Source: Gemmatimonadota bacterium
GTDB lineage: Bacteria; Latescibacterota; UBA2968; UBA8231
Length of the DNA stretch: 22,052 bases
Reading direction: 5' to 3'
Assembly (NCBI GenBank): GCA_018673255.1
Contig: JABHDC010000025.1
Span: forward strand, 1 to 22,052
A model generated the notes under the pieces. That model saw nothing but the letters and a program-made list of their open reading frames with translations. It searched no databases and was not told the DNA's origin. Position numbers and translations under genes: made by a program. Shown here one piece after another: positions 1 through 8,483 of the stretch. The first letter of the stretch is position 1. Each line of letters starts with the position of its first letter.

Positions 1-776
1 AGCAGGGCCTCGCCGGTCAGATCCACGGCCGCCGAACTCACATCCATGCCTTTGCCGCCATCAGGCGGTGGCACGGCCCAATCGCCGATCACCCGTTCGG
101 GCACGCCCGTCCGCAGATAACGCTCCATGTAGAAAGCCGGTGGATTGAGCGGTGGATGCGCCGCCAGGAAGGACACGACCAGGAAGAAGGGCCGCTGTTC
201 CGTGTTCTGGGCAGCGGCCTGAGTCTCGTCCCTGTCCTGCAGAAATCGAAGGGCTTCGCGTACGGTCCAGTTCGTGGGATGCAGATCCTCATCCAGGTGC
301 CAGGGTCGTGCCGTCCAGTCGTTGTGCATCACGCCCGAACCATAGGGCCCCTCGACGTCGTCAGGGCGATGCGCCTGCACAAACTTCGAGTAGTCACTCG
401 GACACCGGTGCTCCAGTGTCACCATGTGCTCGAAGCCAAGCCGCTTGTCGGGTGGATGCTGGTGCATACTGCGGCCGACCCAAGCGGTTTCGTAGCCAGC
501 TTCTGCCAGCACCGTGGCAAGGGACTGCGCATCGTTCAACTCGATTCCATCGCGGTATCCCACCATACCGTGGGTAGCTGGGTGCTGGCCCGTCAGGATC
601 GAACGTCGCGCGGGAATGCAGGTGGGGCAATCGGAGTAAGCGTGCGTGAAGCGCGCCCCGGCCCCGGCGATGGCGTCCATATTCGGCGTCATCAGGACCG
701 GATGATCTTCGATGCCGAGACAGTCAGCCCGGTGCTGTTCGGTGATGAACAGCAGGATGTTGGGACGTGTAGTCAT
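1..776 (-). CDS. Sulfatase (type I, formylglycine-dependent), C-terminus off the left edge
   Basis: Reading leftward from the ATG at 776 gives 258 codons with no stop before the edge, so the protein is partial. It opens with PNILLFITEQHRADCLG, the usual first strand and metal-binding start of alkaline-phosphatase-superfamily sulfatases. Residues 53-57 are CIPAR, followed by RSILTG; this is the CxPxR signature in which Cys53 would be oxidised to formylglycine. The family hydrolyses sulfate esters, often on glycans. The first acidic metal position, normally Asp, is Glu13. There is no signal peptide, so the enzyme is predicted cytoplasmic. The start codon lies 1 nt after the stop of the GHL6-like gene (TGA-C-ATG), which implies translational coupling and a shared substrate. 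The C-terminal metal ligands and subdomain lie outside the window. The family call is secure; the exact sulfated substrate is unknown. Confidence 0.93.
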   Translation of the reverse strand, partial: MTTRPNILLFITEQHRADCLGIEDHPVLMTPNMDAIAGAGARFTHAYSDCPTCIPARRSILTGQHPATHGMVGYRDGIELNDAQSLATVLAEAGYETAWVGRSMHQHPPDKRLGFEHMVTLEHRCPSDYSKFVQAHRPDDVEGPYGSGVMHNDWTARPWHLDEDLHPTNWTVREALRFLQDRDETQAAAQNTEQRPFFLVVSFLAAHPPLNPPAFYMERYLRTGVPERVIGDWAVPPPDGGKGMDVSSAAVDLTGEAL

Positions 777-777
777 G

Positions 778-2766
778 TCAGGCCAGATCCAGTTCGATGA
801 TCTGATACCCTTCCAGCCGGGGTAGCACGAATCTCACGCGACCCTCGTCGAGCTCGAAGGGAATCTCATCCCCCGACGGCACGCAACGCACGGCCGATAC
901 CGGGCCAGGCGCACGGACCGACACGCCTGTGTCGTGCAGCGGGATCACATCCTCCAGGACATCAAAACGAGCCCCACGCCGCTCCGGGATGTAGTGCAGC
1001 AGATGCAGGACAAGTCGCGCAGGCTCGTCCTGCTGATTCAGCGTGGCCAGCGCCGTGCTGGGCGCATCGAGCTGAACCAGCGGCTCCTGCAACAGACGAC
1101 CGAGCGCATTGAGCACCAGCTGCTTGCACCATCGGGGTGCATTCTGCGTGTACTGCGTGAACACGGGATGGGCGAAATAGATGCAACGCCCATTCTGGAC
1201 GATGCCCGGATACTCAAGACGCCCGGATGACGGTGTGTGGTTATGAGAGCAGAAGTGTTCGTGGGTGCGATTGAAGTAGGGCACGGCCACCGACGCCAGC
1301 ACCTTGGCGCTACTGCCGGCTTCCACTTCCACGCCACGCAGATACATGACGTGGCCCGTCTCAGCCAGCCCGTCACCGATCTCCGCCTCCGGCGTAAGGA
1401 AATCGGGACTGTAGGGTGCTTCCCCCTTCAATTGCACGCCGAATTCCTGCACGGCCATCTTCTCACCGGCGGGATCAAGTCCCGATCGATGCGACGCCAA
1501 CAATGCGCCACCCCCATCCACGTAGGCGCTGAGTTTGGTCGCGAGATTTTCGTTCACCTCAATGGCATCCGGCAGAATCAGGACCTTGTACCGAGCCAGG
1601 TCTGCATGGGAATCGACGATATCGAATTGCTGCGCCCCTTCCTGCAGCATGCGCACGGCACCCATGGCCGCCTCGGGCAGATCGCCATGGCTGCCACCGG
1701 TGAATTCTTCGGGCGTCATCACGCCGATGTCTGTCAGGGGCCTTGCTCCGCGGCACCACGGCTCGGCCGCCTCCACCCGCGAATACACATCCCCCACCAG
1801 ATCGTAGGTGGCCTGGCAGATCTCCCCCTCCGGATGTAACTGATCCCCCACCGAACACTTGGCGCCATTGGCCAGCATCATGAAACACTCGTATTCCAGT
1901 GCCGCCGGATTCTTGAAGGAGCTGAAGTCACCCCACGTGGTGTGGAACTTGCCCGTCATGCCCATACAATCCAGACCCAGATTGCGGGCGTAACGAATGG
2001 TCAGGGGGAAGTGCAGATACCCCCAGCCGCCACTGGGCAGAGATTCCAGTTCCAGGTGCGTATAGGCGTCGGTAATCTGACGGTGTCGGGGGCCCACATG
2101 ACCGGCGTTGTAGAAGATGGTGCAGTCGGCGTTGTGCTGACGCACGAAGGCCGTCATATCACGCTTGAATTCGTTTACCGTTCGCAATCCGAATGCTCGC
2201 CGCTGGGTGGCGTCAGCTGGATCGAGTCCTTCGGCGATCATATCCTGGCGACACTGATAACATGAGCAGTCATTGGGCTGCACGATGTCGAAGAAGAGTC
2301 CATCTGTGGGCAACGTCTGGAGAATCTCTTTCACGTGGCTCTTCAGGAAATCCACGTAGGGCGTATTCACACAGAGCTTGCGATAGAAACCCGCCTCATA
2401 GGGCGGCGTGCCCTGCTGAGATCCATCGGCACCGATGCAGATCCACTCGGGATGCCGCTCGGTCGTGTACTGATCCCACTGGACCGTCACATAGATGGGC
2501 ACGCGAATCCCACGAGCGTGGCAGGCTTTGATCTGCTCAGCCAGGAGATTGCGTTCCAGATGCGGATGCCGCCGCTCAGGGTTCGTCGTCGTGTCGTAGT
2601 AGATCCAGCCGTGGTGACAACGGGCGAAGCAGGTGATCGAATCCACATGGGCCCGGACCAGCGTATCGGCAAACTGATCGGCATCGAACTTCGAGCCAAT
2701 CCCGGCGATATGCTCACTGGTGTGAAAGTCGAGGTGGATTTGCCGGAATCGGAGGTCCGCAGTCAT
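778..2766 (-). CDS. GHL6-like hypothetical glycoside hydrolase with beta-galactosidase-trimerisation-like domain
   Basis: This 662-residue protein begins MTADLRFRQIHLDFHTSEHI, the typical opening of the hypothetical glycosyl hydrolase family GHL6. Residues 1 to about 335 look like a TIM barrel, with LFFDIV at 157-162 (Asp160 at a typical catalytic strand end) and HLELES at 237-242. A CSCYQC cluster at 167-172 resembles the Cys groups of related barrel hydrolases and may bind metal. Residues of about 345-560 resemble a beta-galactosidase trimerisation domain, and the end is a small beta domain. No signal peptide is seen. The reading frame stays open to 3192, but that would overlap the divergent gene. 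ATG 2766 is preferred because GGAAGAG lies 9 nt upstream; ATG 2784 (six residues longer) is the alternative. It is the first gene of a pair with the sulfatase. Glycosidase activity is inferred from family only. Confidence 0.82.
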   Translation of the reverse strand: MTADLRFRQIHLDFHTSEHIAGIGSKFDADQFADTLVRAHVDSITCFARCHHGWIYYDTTTNPERRHPHLERNLLAEQIKACHARGIRVPIYVTVQWDQYTTERHPEWICIGADGSQQGTPPYEAGFYRKLCVNTPYVDFLKSHVKEILQTLPTDGLFFDIVQPNDCSCYQCRQDMIAEGLDPADATQRRAFGLRTVNEFKRDMTAFVRQHNADCTIFYNAGHVGPRHRQITDAYTHLELESLPSGGWGYLHFPLTIRYARNLGLDCMGMTGKFHTTWGDFSSFKNPAALEYECFMMLANGAKCSVGDQLHPEGEICQATYDLVGDVYSRVEAAEPWCRGARPLTDIGVMTPEEFTGGSHGDLPEAAMGAVRMLQEGAQQFDIVDSHADLARYKVLILPDAIEVNENLATKLSAYVDGGGALLASHRSGLDPAGEKMAVQEFGVQLKGEAPYSPDFLTPEAEIGDGLAETGHVMYLRGVEVEAGSSAKVLASVAVPYFNRTHEHFCSHNHTPSSGRLEYPGIVQNGRCIYFAHPVFTQYTQNAPRWCKQLVLNALGRLLQEPLVQLDAPSTALATLNQQDEPARLVLHLLHYIPERRGARFDVLEDVIPLHDTGVSVRAPGPVSAVRCVPSGDEIPFELDEGRVRFVLPRLEGYQIIELDLA

Positions 2767-2780
2767 GAGCGCTGTCTCTT

Positions 2781-2802
2781 CCATTGTGATGCCATTGTGA
2801 TG
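2781..2802. repeat. 11-bp perfect tandem duplication at the GHL6 gene start
   Basis: CCATTGTGATG occurs twice with no gap (2781-2791 and 2792-2802). On the minus strand each copy carries an ATG. The copy nearer the gene gives an in-frame alternative start at 2784; the other (ATG at 2795) is out of frame. The unit lies just upstream of the preferred start and its GGAAGAG ribosome site. Confidence 0.85.
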
Positions 2803-2955
2803 ATCGGCCAGTAGCCTCTGGATGGGGCTTTCCCAGTGACGTAGTGCGATTGTGACCCTTCGATCAATTGGTGCCACCACGCTCAGGCGCTTGACACGAC
2901 TCGACAATGGGGGCGAATTCGAGCCGATGTGAACGGCAACCACAGGATGATCCAC
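2803..2955. promoter_or_regulatory. Divergent intergenic region between the GHL6 gene and the barrel-protein gene
   Basis: Two divergent transcription units start from this stretch, so promoters for both are expected here. A perfect TTGACA lies at 2891-2896 on the plus strand, but 17 nt downstream there is only CGAATT, a poor -10 match. AGGA at 2944-2947 sits 8 nt before the ATG at 2956 and decides that start. No convincing operator palindrome was found. Confidence 0.3.
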
Positions 2956-4818
2956 ATGCAGACTCTCGAGATCAGCGGCCGCAGCGCGCCACCCGAATGG
3001 GCCCTTCGACAGCGCCACCTCTTCGACCTGATGGATCGGGCAGCGCCACGCTTCGTAGAGAAGTACACCCGCCCCGATGGCACCTTCATCTGGCGCGATG
3101 AGTGGCCGGGCATGGACGGGTCGGATGACGGCTACGAGAGTTACCTGTCCTTCCCCCTCTTCTACATCCTCGGCGGCAGCGAAGAGATCCATTCCATGTC
3201 GCGTCGTCTATGGTCGGCCGTCACGTGGCAGTTCACACAATTCGGTACGGTGACGCGCGAATTCGATCGCTACTACGACTGGATGCACCACGGCGAGGCC
3301 TACACATTCCTCCACTACTTCGGCATGGCCGATCCAGACCACCACGTCGACCGGCAGCGGGCCCTCAAGTTCGCCGCCATGTACAATGGTGAAGATCCCG
3401 AAGCACCCAACTGGGATCCGGAGCACAAACTCATCCGCTCGCCCATCAATGGCGCCGCCGGGCCCTGCCTCGAGATGAAGTGGGAGGATTGGGTCACACA
3501 CCGCGACAATCTGTCTCCCTACCTGGCACCCTACGAAGATATTCCGGGCCACGAGAGTGACGACCCTTTCGTCAAACTCGACTGGGCCGACGACGAAGTC
3601 TACGCCAGCATTCTGAAGACGATGAACGAGCGCATGGTGCCCGGCGACGTCCCCCTCAACCTCAATGCCACCAGTCTGATCGCCAACGCCTTCCTCTATA
3701 CGGGCGAGGACAAATACCGGCAGTGGGTCCTCGATTACCTGCAGGCCTGGATGGACCGCACCCAGGCCAATGGCGGTCTGATTCCGGACAACGTCGGGCC
3801 CACCGGCAAGATCGGCGAACGCATGAATGGCAACTGGTGGGGTGGGTATTATGGCTGGCGCTGGCCGCACGGTGGACGCGTGATGCTGGAGGCCCTGTGC
3901 AATGCGGGTTGTAATGCCACCATGCTCACCGGGGATCCATCCTGGCTCGACCTGTTCCGTTCCCAGGCCGACAAGTTGTGGGAGATGCGCAAGGTCGAGG
4001 ACGGCCAGATCATGATCCCGAACAAATACGGCCAACAGGGCTGGTTCGAATACATCCCTCATGCGTCGAGTCAGACCCTGCGATTGCTGATGCACGCCTA
4101 TTCTGTTGGGCGCCAGCAACAGGATCTGGATCGCATCGAGGAACAGTATGGCGACCGTCCCCTGCTCGGTGATCGACCTCTTCCAGGTTGCGGCAAGGCT
4201 GGCAGCTTCTCGATCCATGAGTGGTTCGAATACACCGTCGGTCGCAATCCTGACTTCCCCTCACGGGTGCTGGCCACCACCGAGCAGGAGATGCGCAAGC
4301 GCCTGAACACGATCGACTCCGAAAGCCTCGACTGGACCACCTGGAATGATGGCCCCGAGTGGCAGGATGTCCATCACTGGCAGAATATCAACCCCGTCGT
4401 GCCGGAGGGCCTGATGCAGATGGCCATGGGTACGCCCACGGCCGTATACCATGGTGGCATGGTGCACGCCGCGTTGCGCTACTACGACGCTCAGGCACAG
4501 CGTCCCGGGCTCCCTCCCCACGTGGCGGCCCTGGTGGATGAGATCGGCGATGGTCACGTGCACGTGCACCTGGTGAACACGGACATTCTCGAAGGCAAGC
4601 AGGTTGTGGTACAGGCCGGCGGCTGCGCCGAGCATGAGTTCACTACCATTCAGGTCGAAACCGCGGACCCAACAGATGGATCTGCGGCTCAGGCGCAGCC
4701 AGTGACGATTGACGGCCAGCATGTGAGACTGAATCTCGGGCCGGCGGCTCACGCCAGGTTGCGCATTGGCATGAAGCGTCTGGCTCACACACCCAGTTAC
4801 TCGCAGCCGGCATGGTAG
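2956..4818 (+). CDS. Large (alpha/alpha)-barrel-like protein of unknown function
   Basis: This is a 620-residue protein I do not recognise by name. Aromatic-rich helical stretches repeat along most of its length, for example DGTFIWRDEWPGMDG near residue 41, YDWMHHGEAYTFLHYFG near 107 and NGNWWGGYYGWRWPHGG from 291. This looks like the (alpha/alpha)6 toroid of glycosidases and polysaccharide lyases. From about residue 525 the pattern changes to beta strands (HVHVHLVN, QVVVQAGG), suggesting a C-terminal beta-sandwich. There is no signal peptide, so it is probably cytoplasmic. GTG 2929 and ATG 2947 are possible earlier starts; ATG 2956 is chosen because AGGA lies 8 nt upstream. The ceramidase-fold gene starts at the next base after its stop. 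A carbohydrate-active role is inferred from fold pattern and neighbours; catalytic residues cannot be assigned. Confidence 0.72.
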   Translation: MQTLEISGRSAPPEWALRQRHLFDLMDRAAPRFVEKYTRPDGTFIWRDEWPGMDGSDDGYESYLSFPLFYILGGSEEIHSMSRRLWSAVTWQFTQFGTVTREFDRYYDWMHHGEAYTFLHYFGMADPDHHVDRQRALKFAAMYNGEDPEAPNWDPEHKLIRSPINGAAGPCLEMKWEDWVTHRDNLSPYLAPYEDIPGHESDDPFVKLDWADDEVYASILKTMNERMVPGDVPLNLNATSLIANAFLYTGEDKYRQWVLDYLQAWMDRTQANGGLIPDNVGPTGKIGERMNGNWWGGYYGWRWPHGGRVMLEALCNAGCNATMLTGDPSWLDLFRSQADKLWEMRKVEDGQIMIPNKYGQQGWFEYIPHASSQTLRLLMHAYSVGRQQQDLDRIEEQYGDRPLLGDRPLPGCGKAGSFSIHEWFEYTVGRNPDFPSRVLATTEQEMRKRLNTIDSESLDWTTWNDGPEWQDVHHWQNINPVVPEGLMQMAMGTPTAVYHGGMVHAALRYYDAQAQRPGLPPHVAALVDEIGDGHVHVHLVNTDILEGKQVVVQAGGCAEHEFTTIQVETADPTDGSAAQAQPVTIDGQHVRLNLGPAAHARLRIGMKRLAHTPSYSQPAW

Positions 4819-6150
4819 ATGATGGCCAGAGCAGGATGGGCACAGATTGACGCGACGCCCCCCCTTGGACTTCCCATGGGGGGCCGGGGACCGCGTTTCT
4901 CACCGGGGGGTCATGTCATCGATCCGCTCTGTGCACAGGTCGTGGTTCTCGAAGACAGCAAGGGCGCCCGCACATTGTGGCTGTCGATGGACATGATCGG
5001 CATGGCCTGGCCGCAGACCAGTGGCTTCCGACAGGAATTGTCGGCCATGACGGGCATTCCCTTCGACGCGATCGTGATCAACTTCTCCCACACGCACTCG
5101 GGTCCCATGTCAGGATTCGAGGGATATGCCACGACGAAACAGAAGCCGGCAGAACTGATCGCCTACGAAGAGGACCTGATTCGGCGCTGCATGAAGATGT
5201 CCGTGGAAGCGATCGAGGGACTCCAGGATATCAGCGTCCGGATCTGCCGCGGTTCGTCCAACATCGGTATCAATCGTCGCCGCCGGGGCGCAGATGGCGA
5301 GATGGGCATGGGACCGGATCCAGATGGCTTCTACAATCCGGATCTTTGGGTGATGGAGTTGCAGGCCCGGTCGGGCGAAGACCACTGTGTGCTCTTCAGC
5401 CACGGATGCCATCCCGTCATGGTCTATGGATTCTCATGGGACGGCATCTCGGCAGATTGGCCGGGTGTTTGCAGATCTCAACTGTCGCAGTCTCTGGACG
5501 GGAACGTGCACGCCCAGTTCATCCAGGGGTTTGCCGGCAATGTGCGCCCGCGGAGACTGGCGGACCTGGAGACCGGCTCATTCCGAAAGTCAGAACCTGA
5601 CGACTACGTGGCGACGGGCAAGGAGATCGCCAACGACGTGATGACGACACTTTCGGATCCCGGACAGCTGATCGAGTTGGACCTGGCTTGCGCGTCCCAT
5701 TTCGCCATGGCACCGAAGGACCACGCGAAACTTCCACCAACATCTCATTGGGAGACCCTCGCCGAGAGCGACGAGGAACTGGAGCAGAATCTGGGTGAAT
5801 ACTGGCGGGACCGACTGCAGGCAGGTATTCCACCCGTTCGTTATCTGCCCTGGAACGTGGGTCTGATTCGACTGGCTCCAGGCCATCAGGTGGCGTGGCT
5901 TGCCAATGAAGTGCTCGGCGAATGGCTGCCACTGTTGCGGGAGTGGCTCGGAGATCCGGACCTGATCGCCTGGGGCTACTGCCAGGATGGACGCAACTAC
6001 ATGCCCACAGACGAGCTGATCCACGAAGGCGGATACGAAGTAGATCGCGCCAATACGTACAGCAACAATGGTCCGGGACCGGTGGCCCTGGGAATCAACG
6101 ATGCCGTAAAGGAAGCATATCTGGAAATCTCGAAGCGCCTGGATGGGTGA
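4819..6150 (+). CDS. Neutral/alkaline ceramidase-fold hydrolase (N-terminal domain only)
   Basis: This 443-residue protein matches the N-terminal domain of neutral/alkaline non-lysosomal ceramidases (PF04734-like). It has SHTHSGP at 90-96, SHGCHPVM at 194-201, LANEVLGEW at 361-369 and YCQDGRNYMPT at 387-397. These correspond to the His, His, Glu and Tyr zinc ligands of Pseudomonas ceramidase. True ceramidases carry the nucleophilic Ser in a GDVSPN-like loop; here the equivalent is GNVRPR at 240-245, so that Ser is replaced by Arg. The C-terminal domain of full ceramidases and a signal peptide are both absent. ATG 4819 follows the upstream TAG directly (a second ATG is at 4822), so translation is likely coupled. 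A zinc amidase or esterase in the locus pathway is plausible; true ceramidase activity is doubtful. Confidence 0.85.
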   Translation: MMARAGWAQIDATPPLGLPMGGRGPRFSPGGHVIDPLCAQVVVLEDSKGARTLWLSMDMIGMAWPQTSGFRQELSAMTGIPFDAIVINFSHTHSGPMSGFEGYATTKQKPAELIAYEEDLIRRCMKMSVEAIEGLQDISVRICRGSSNIGINRRRRGADGEMGMGPDPDGFYNPDLWVMELQARSGEDHCVLFSHGCHPVMVYGFSWDGISADWPGVCRSQLSQSLDGNVHAQFIQGFAGNVRPRRLADLETGSFRKSEPDDYVATGKEIANDVMTTLSDPGQLIELDLACASHFAMAPKDHAKLPPTSHWETLAESDEELEQNLGEYWRDRLQAGIPPVRYLPWNVGLIRLAPGHQVAWLANEVLGEWLPLLREWLGDPDLIAWGYCQDGRNYMPTDELIHEGGYEVDRANTYSNNGPGPVALGINDAVKEAYLEISKRLDG

Positions 6151-6261
6151 ACTGATACGACACGGGTCCACACGAACCCTACCTCACCAGGCCGATTTAG
6201 CGTCCTGTCGCAGGGATCTGTCGACGTTCGCCGGCCGAGGCGCCCGGACCCTAGGCTGTGC

Positions 6262-7677
6262 ATGAGCACGATCGCTGATCGGCAGGACCACACCTGCGAT
6301 GTGCTCGTCGTAGGCGCCGGTGCGGCAGGCCTGCTGGCGGCACTGGCTGCTCGTGGCGTCGTGGATGCCGACGGTCGCGGATGCCCCGTCCCGGAGTCTC
6401 CTCCCGATGTCGTTCTGCTCAACAACGAGCCGCGACTGGGCCTGAAAATTCTGGTCTCAGGTGGCGGACGATGCAATCTGACCAATGCCCAGGTGACCGA
6501 GGGCGACTACGAGAGTGATGCCCCACGAGCCGTAAAGGGGCTGCTGCGCGGCTTCTCTGCCGCCGCTGCTCAGACCTTCTTCAACTCGCGCCATTGCCCA
6601 CTTCACGAAGAAGATCTGGGCAAGGTCTTTCCACAGAGCAATGAGGCGCAGCAGGTGCTGCACGTTCTGCTCGATGCGGTGGCCAACGCCGGAATCCCCA
6701 TTGTTGCCCCGGCCACGGTGACGCGACTACAGCCGCCGGAACTGGCAGCGGATCGTTGGCGCGTGACGGTAACCGAAGGGGCAGCGTGGGAGCCTCGGAA
6801 GGTGATCCTGGCAACAGGAGGAAAGAGTCTGCCAAAGACCGGCTCCCGCGGCTTTGGACTACAGGAGTTGGCCCGTCTCGGGCACACGATCGCGCCACCC
6901 ATGCCGGCACTGACGCCCCTGCTCCTGGGCAGCGACGGACCCCTGGCCGGACTCGCCGGGCTGACCGTACCCGCCGTCCTGACGCTGACGCCACGCGGTG
7001 TGCAACCTGAGCAGCTGGCCGGCTCGCGGTATCGGCCAATGGCTCGAGCTGCTGGATCCATGCTGGTGACTCACCAAGGTGCCACGGGTCCGGCGCCATT
7101 CGACGTGAGTGGTACCTGCGGCCGGGCCGCATCGGTTGGCCTGGATGTCGTCCTGCACGGTGATTTCTGGTCACTCGTGGCAGAGAGCGGCCCCTGGGCC
7201 CCGTTCCAGGATCAGGACAAGCAGCCCGGAGCATCACTGCCGGGTGATCTGGCGCCACGCCCACCAACACTTGAGGTGTTTCAGGCGCAGATGGAGGCGC
7301 TCTTCACGCAGCGCGACCGAGCGCTGGGCGGCGAACTGGCCAGGCGGCTTCCACGATCTCTCGTCGACAACCTGCTGCAATCAGCCGGGTTGGATCCACA
7401 GCTCAAGATCAAGCAGATCGATACACGCGACCGGCGGAAGCTGTATCTGGCCCTGACGCAGGTAGACCTTCGACTATCCGGCACCGGTGGCTATGCGAAG
7501 GCGGAAGTCACTGCTGGCGGTGTGTTGCTTGGTGAACTCGATCGGCGAACGTTGGAAAGCCGGCGCATTCCCGGCCTGCACTGCTGCGGCGAGGTCGTCA
7601 ATGTCACAGGCCGGCTGGGTGGGTTCAATTTCCAGTGGGCCTGGTCCAGTGGCTACGCTGCCGGACGTGCCACCTGA
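6262..7677 (+). CDS. YhiN/HI0933-family FAD-dependent oxidoreductase (BaiN-like)
   Basis: This 471-residue flavoprotein has the N-terminal FAD-binding VLVVGAGAAGLLAA, then the family hallmark GLKILVSGGGRCNLTN, GGKSLPKTGSRGFGL in the middle, HQGATGPAPFDVSG, and CGEVVNVTGRLGGFNFQWAW at the end. These are signatures of the HI0933/YhiN flavoprotein family, which includes BaiN, linked to bile-acid dehydroxylation, and members annotated as aminoacetone oxidases. The general physiological role is unsettled. The 471 residues are longer than the usual 390-420; extra sequence lies near residues 33-48 and 296-330. It follows the ceramidase-fold gene after 111 bp and ends 1 bp from the convergent SDR stop. 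It may be a housekeeping neighbour rather than part of the degradation locus. The ribosome site is weak (only AGG about 8 nt upstream). Confidence 0.92.
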   Translation: MSTIADRQDHTCDVLVVGAGAAGLLAALAARGVVDADGRGCPVPESPPDVVLLNNEPRLGLKILVSGGGRCNLTNAQVTEGDYESDAPRAVKGLLRGFSAAAAQTFFNSRHCPLHEEDLGKVFPQSNEAQQVLHVLLDAVANAGIPIVAPATVTRLQPPELAADRWRVTVTEGAAWEPRKVILATGGKSLPKTGSRGFGLQELARLGHTIAPPMPALTPLLLGSDGPLAGLAGLTVPAVLTLTPRGVQPEQLAGSRYRPMARAAGSMLVTHQGATGPAPFDVSGTCGRAASVGLDVVLHGDFWSLVAESGPWAPFQDQDKQPGASLPGDLAPRPPTLEVFQAQMEALFTQRDRALGGELARRLPRSLVDNLLQSAGLDPQLKIKQIDTRDRRKLYLALTQVDLRLSGTGGYAKAEVTAGGVLLGELDRRTLESRRIPGLHCCGEVVNVTGRLGGFNFQWAWSSGYAAGRAT

Positions 7678-7678
7678 T

Positions 7679-8458
7679 TCACCGCCCCGCGCGACAGGTC
7701 ATCACGCCATCCACGACCAGATTCTGGCCACTGATGTAGGCCGCCTCATCTGAAGCCAGGAACAAAGCCGCATTGGCAATGTCTTCGGCCTTCCCTGCAG
7801 CTAACAGGCGCGGACGGGGTGCCGGCTCCGATGAACCATTAGCGGCATCCGGCTCCGGCTCTGCCGCAAATCCAGGCTCGAGCTTGTCTGTATTCACTCC
7901 GAGCTCAGTGGCGATGGCACCCGGGCTGATGGCATTGAAGCGAATGTTCTGCTCTGCATATTCCACGGCCATCTGCCGGATCATGCCGAACATTCCCGCC
8001 TTGGATGCGGCATACGCCGCGAAACCTGGCCAGCCGAACATGCCCTGCACGGAGGCGATCGTGACCACGGACCCGCCGCGATCGAGCATGTGAGGCACCG
8101 CTTCATGACAGGTGCGATAGAGGCTGGTCAGATTCACATCCATCACACGTTGCCAGCGACTCGGCTCGGTATCCACGATCGTACCGGCGATGCCGACGCC
8201 GGCGCAATGAACCAAGGTATCGAGACTGCCGAAGTGCTCCAGTGTGCCAGTAACAAGCCTGGCGACGGCGTCATCATCGCTGACGTCGGTCTCGATGAAC
8301 AACGCCTGCCCACTCTGACTGGCCAATGCCGTGCCGGTCTCGGTGTCGCGGTCGGCGATCGTCACCGAGGCTCCCTCGCGCAGGAATGCTTCCACCGTGG
8401 CCCGACCAATGCCATTGGCCCCACCCGTGATAATGGCTGTCTTGCCCTGCAGTCTCAT
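7679..8458 (-). CDS. Short-chain dehydrogenase/reductase (SDR), classical type
   Basis: This 259-residue NAD(P)-dependent oxidoreductase has the glycine motif TGGANGIG at 11-18, the HCAG motif at 84-87, Asn109, and the catalytic Ser136, Tyr149 and Lys153 (YAASK). An Asp at 36, at the end of the second strand, favours NAD over NADP. Residues of about 196-216 form a Pro/Glu/Ala-rich stretch (AAEPEPDAANGSSEPAPRPR) in the substrate-loop region, longer and more low-complexity than normal. It is the last of eight co-directional genes and starts 25 bp after the flavoprotein gene, with AAAGG as ribosome site. It probably oxidises or reduces a hydroxyl or keto intermediate of the pathway; the substrate is not readable. 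Confidence 0.94.
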   Translation of the reverse strand: MRLQGKTAIITGGANGIGRATVEAFLREGASVTIADRDTETGTALASQSGQALFIETDVSDDDAVARLVTGTLEHFGSLDTLVHCAGVGIAGTIVDTEPSRWQRVMDVNLTSLYRTCHEAVPHMLDRGGSVVTIASVQGMFGWPGFAAYAASKAGMFGMIRQMAVEYAEQNIRFNAISPGAIATELGVNTDKLEPGFAAEPEPDAANGSSEPAPRPRLLAAGKAEDIANAALFLASDEAAYISGQNLVVDGVMTCRAGR

Positions 8459-8483
8459 GGTTGATGCCTTTCAGGAAAGTGTC

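Noticed and set aside
2891..2919. TTGACA as a sigma-70 promoter for the barrel-protein gene
   Set aside because: No acceptable -10 element at 16-18 nt; kept only as a weak note in the intergenic entry.
2767..3192. N-terminal extension of the GHL6 frame to 804 residues
   Set aside because: It would overlap the divergent barrel-protein gene, has no family-like sequence, and a good ribosome site marks 2766.
3208..4218. 336-codon minus-strand open frame inside the barrel-protein gene
   Set aside because: Antisense shadow; the plus-strand frame is longer, has a ribosome site and domain-like composition.
1..6150. Sulfatide or sulfated glycosphingolipid breakdown (sulfatase, glycosidase, ceramidase)
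   Set aside because: Attractive order of enzyme types, but the ceramidase-fold protein lacks the nucleophilic Ser and is not secreted, so a lipid substrate is not supported.
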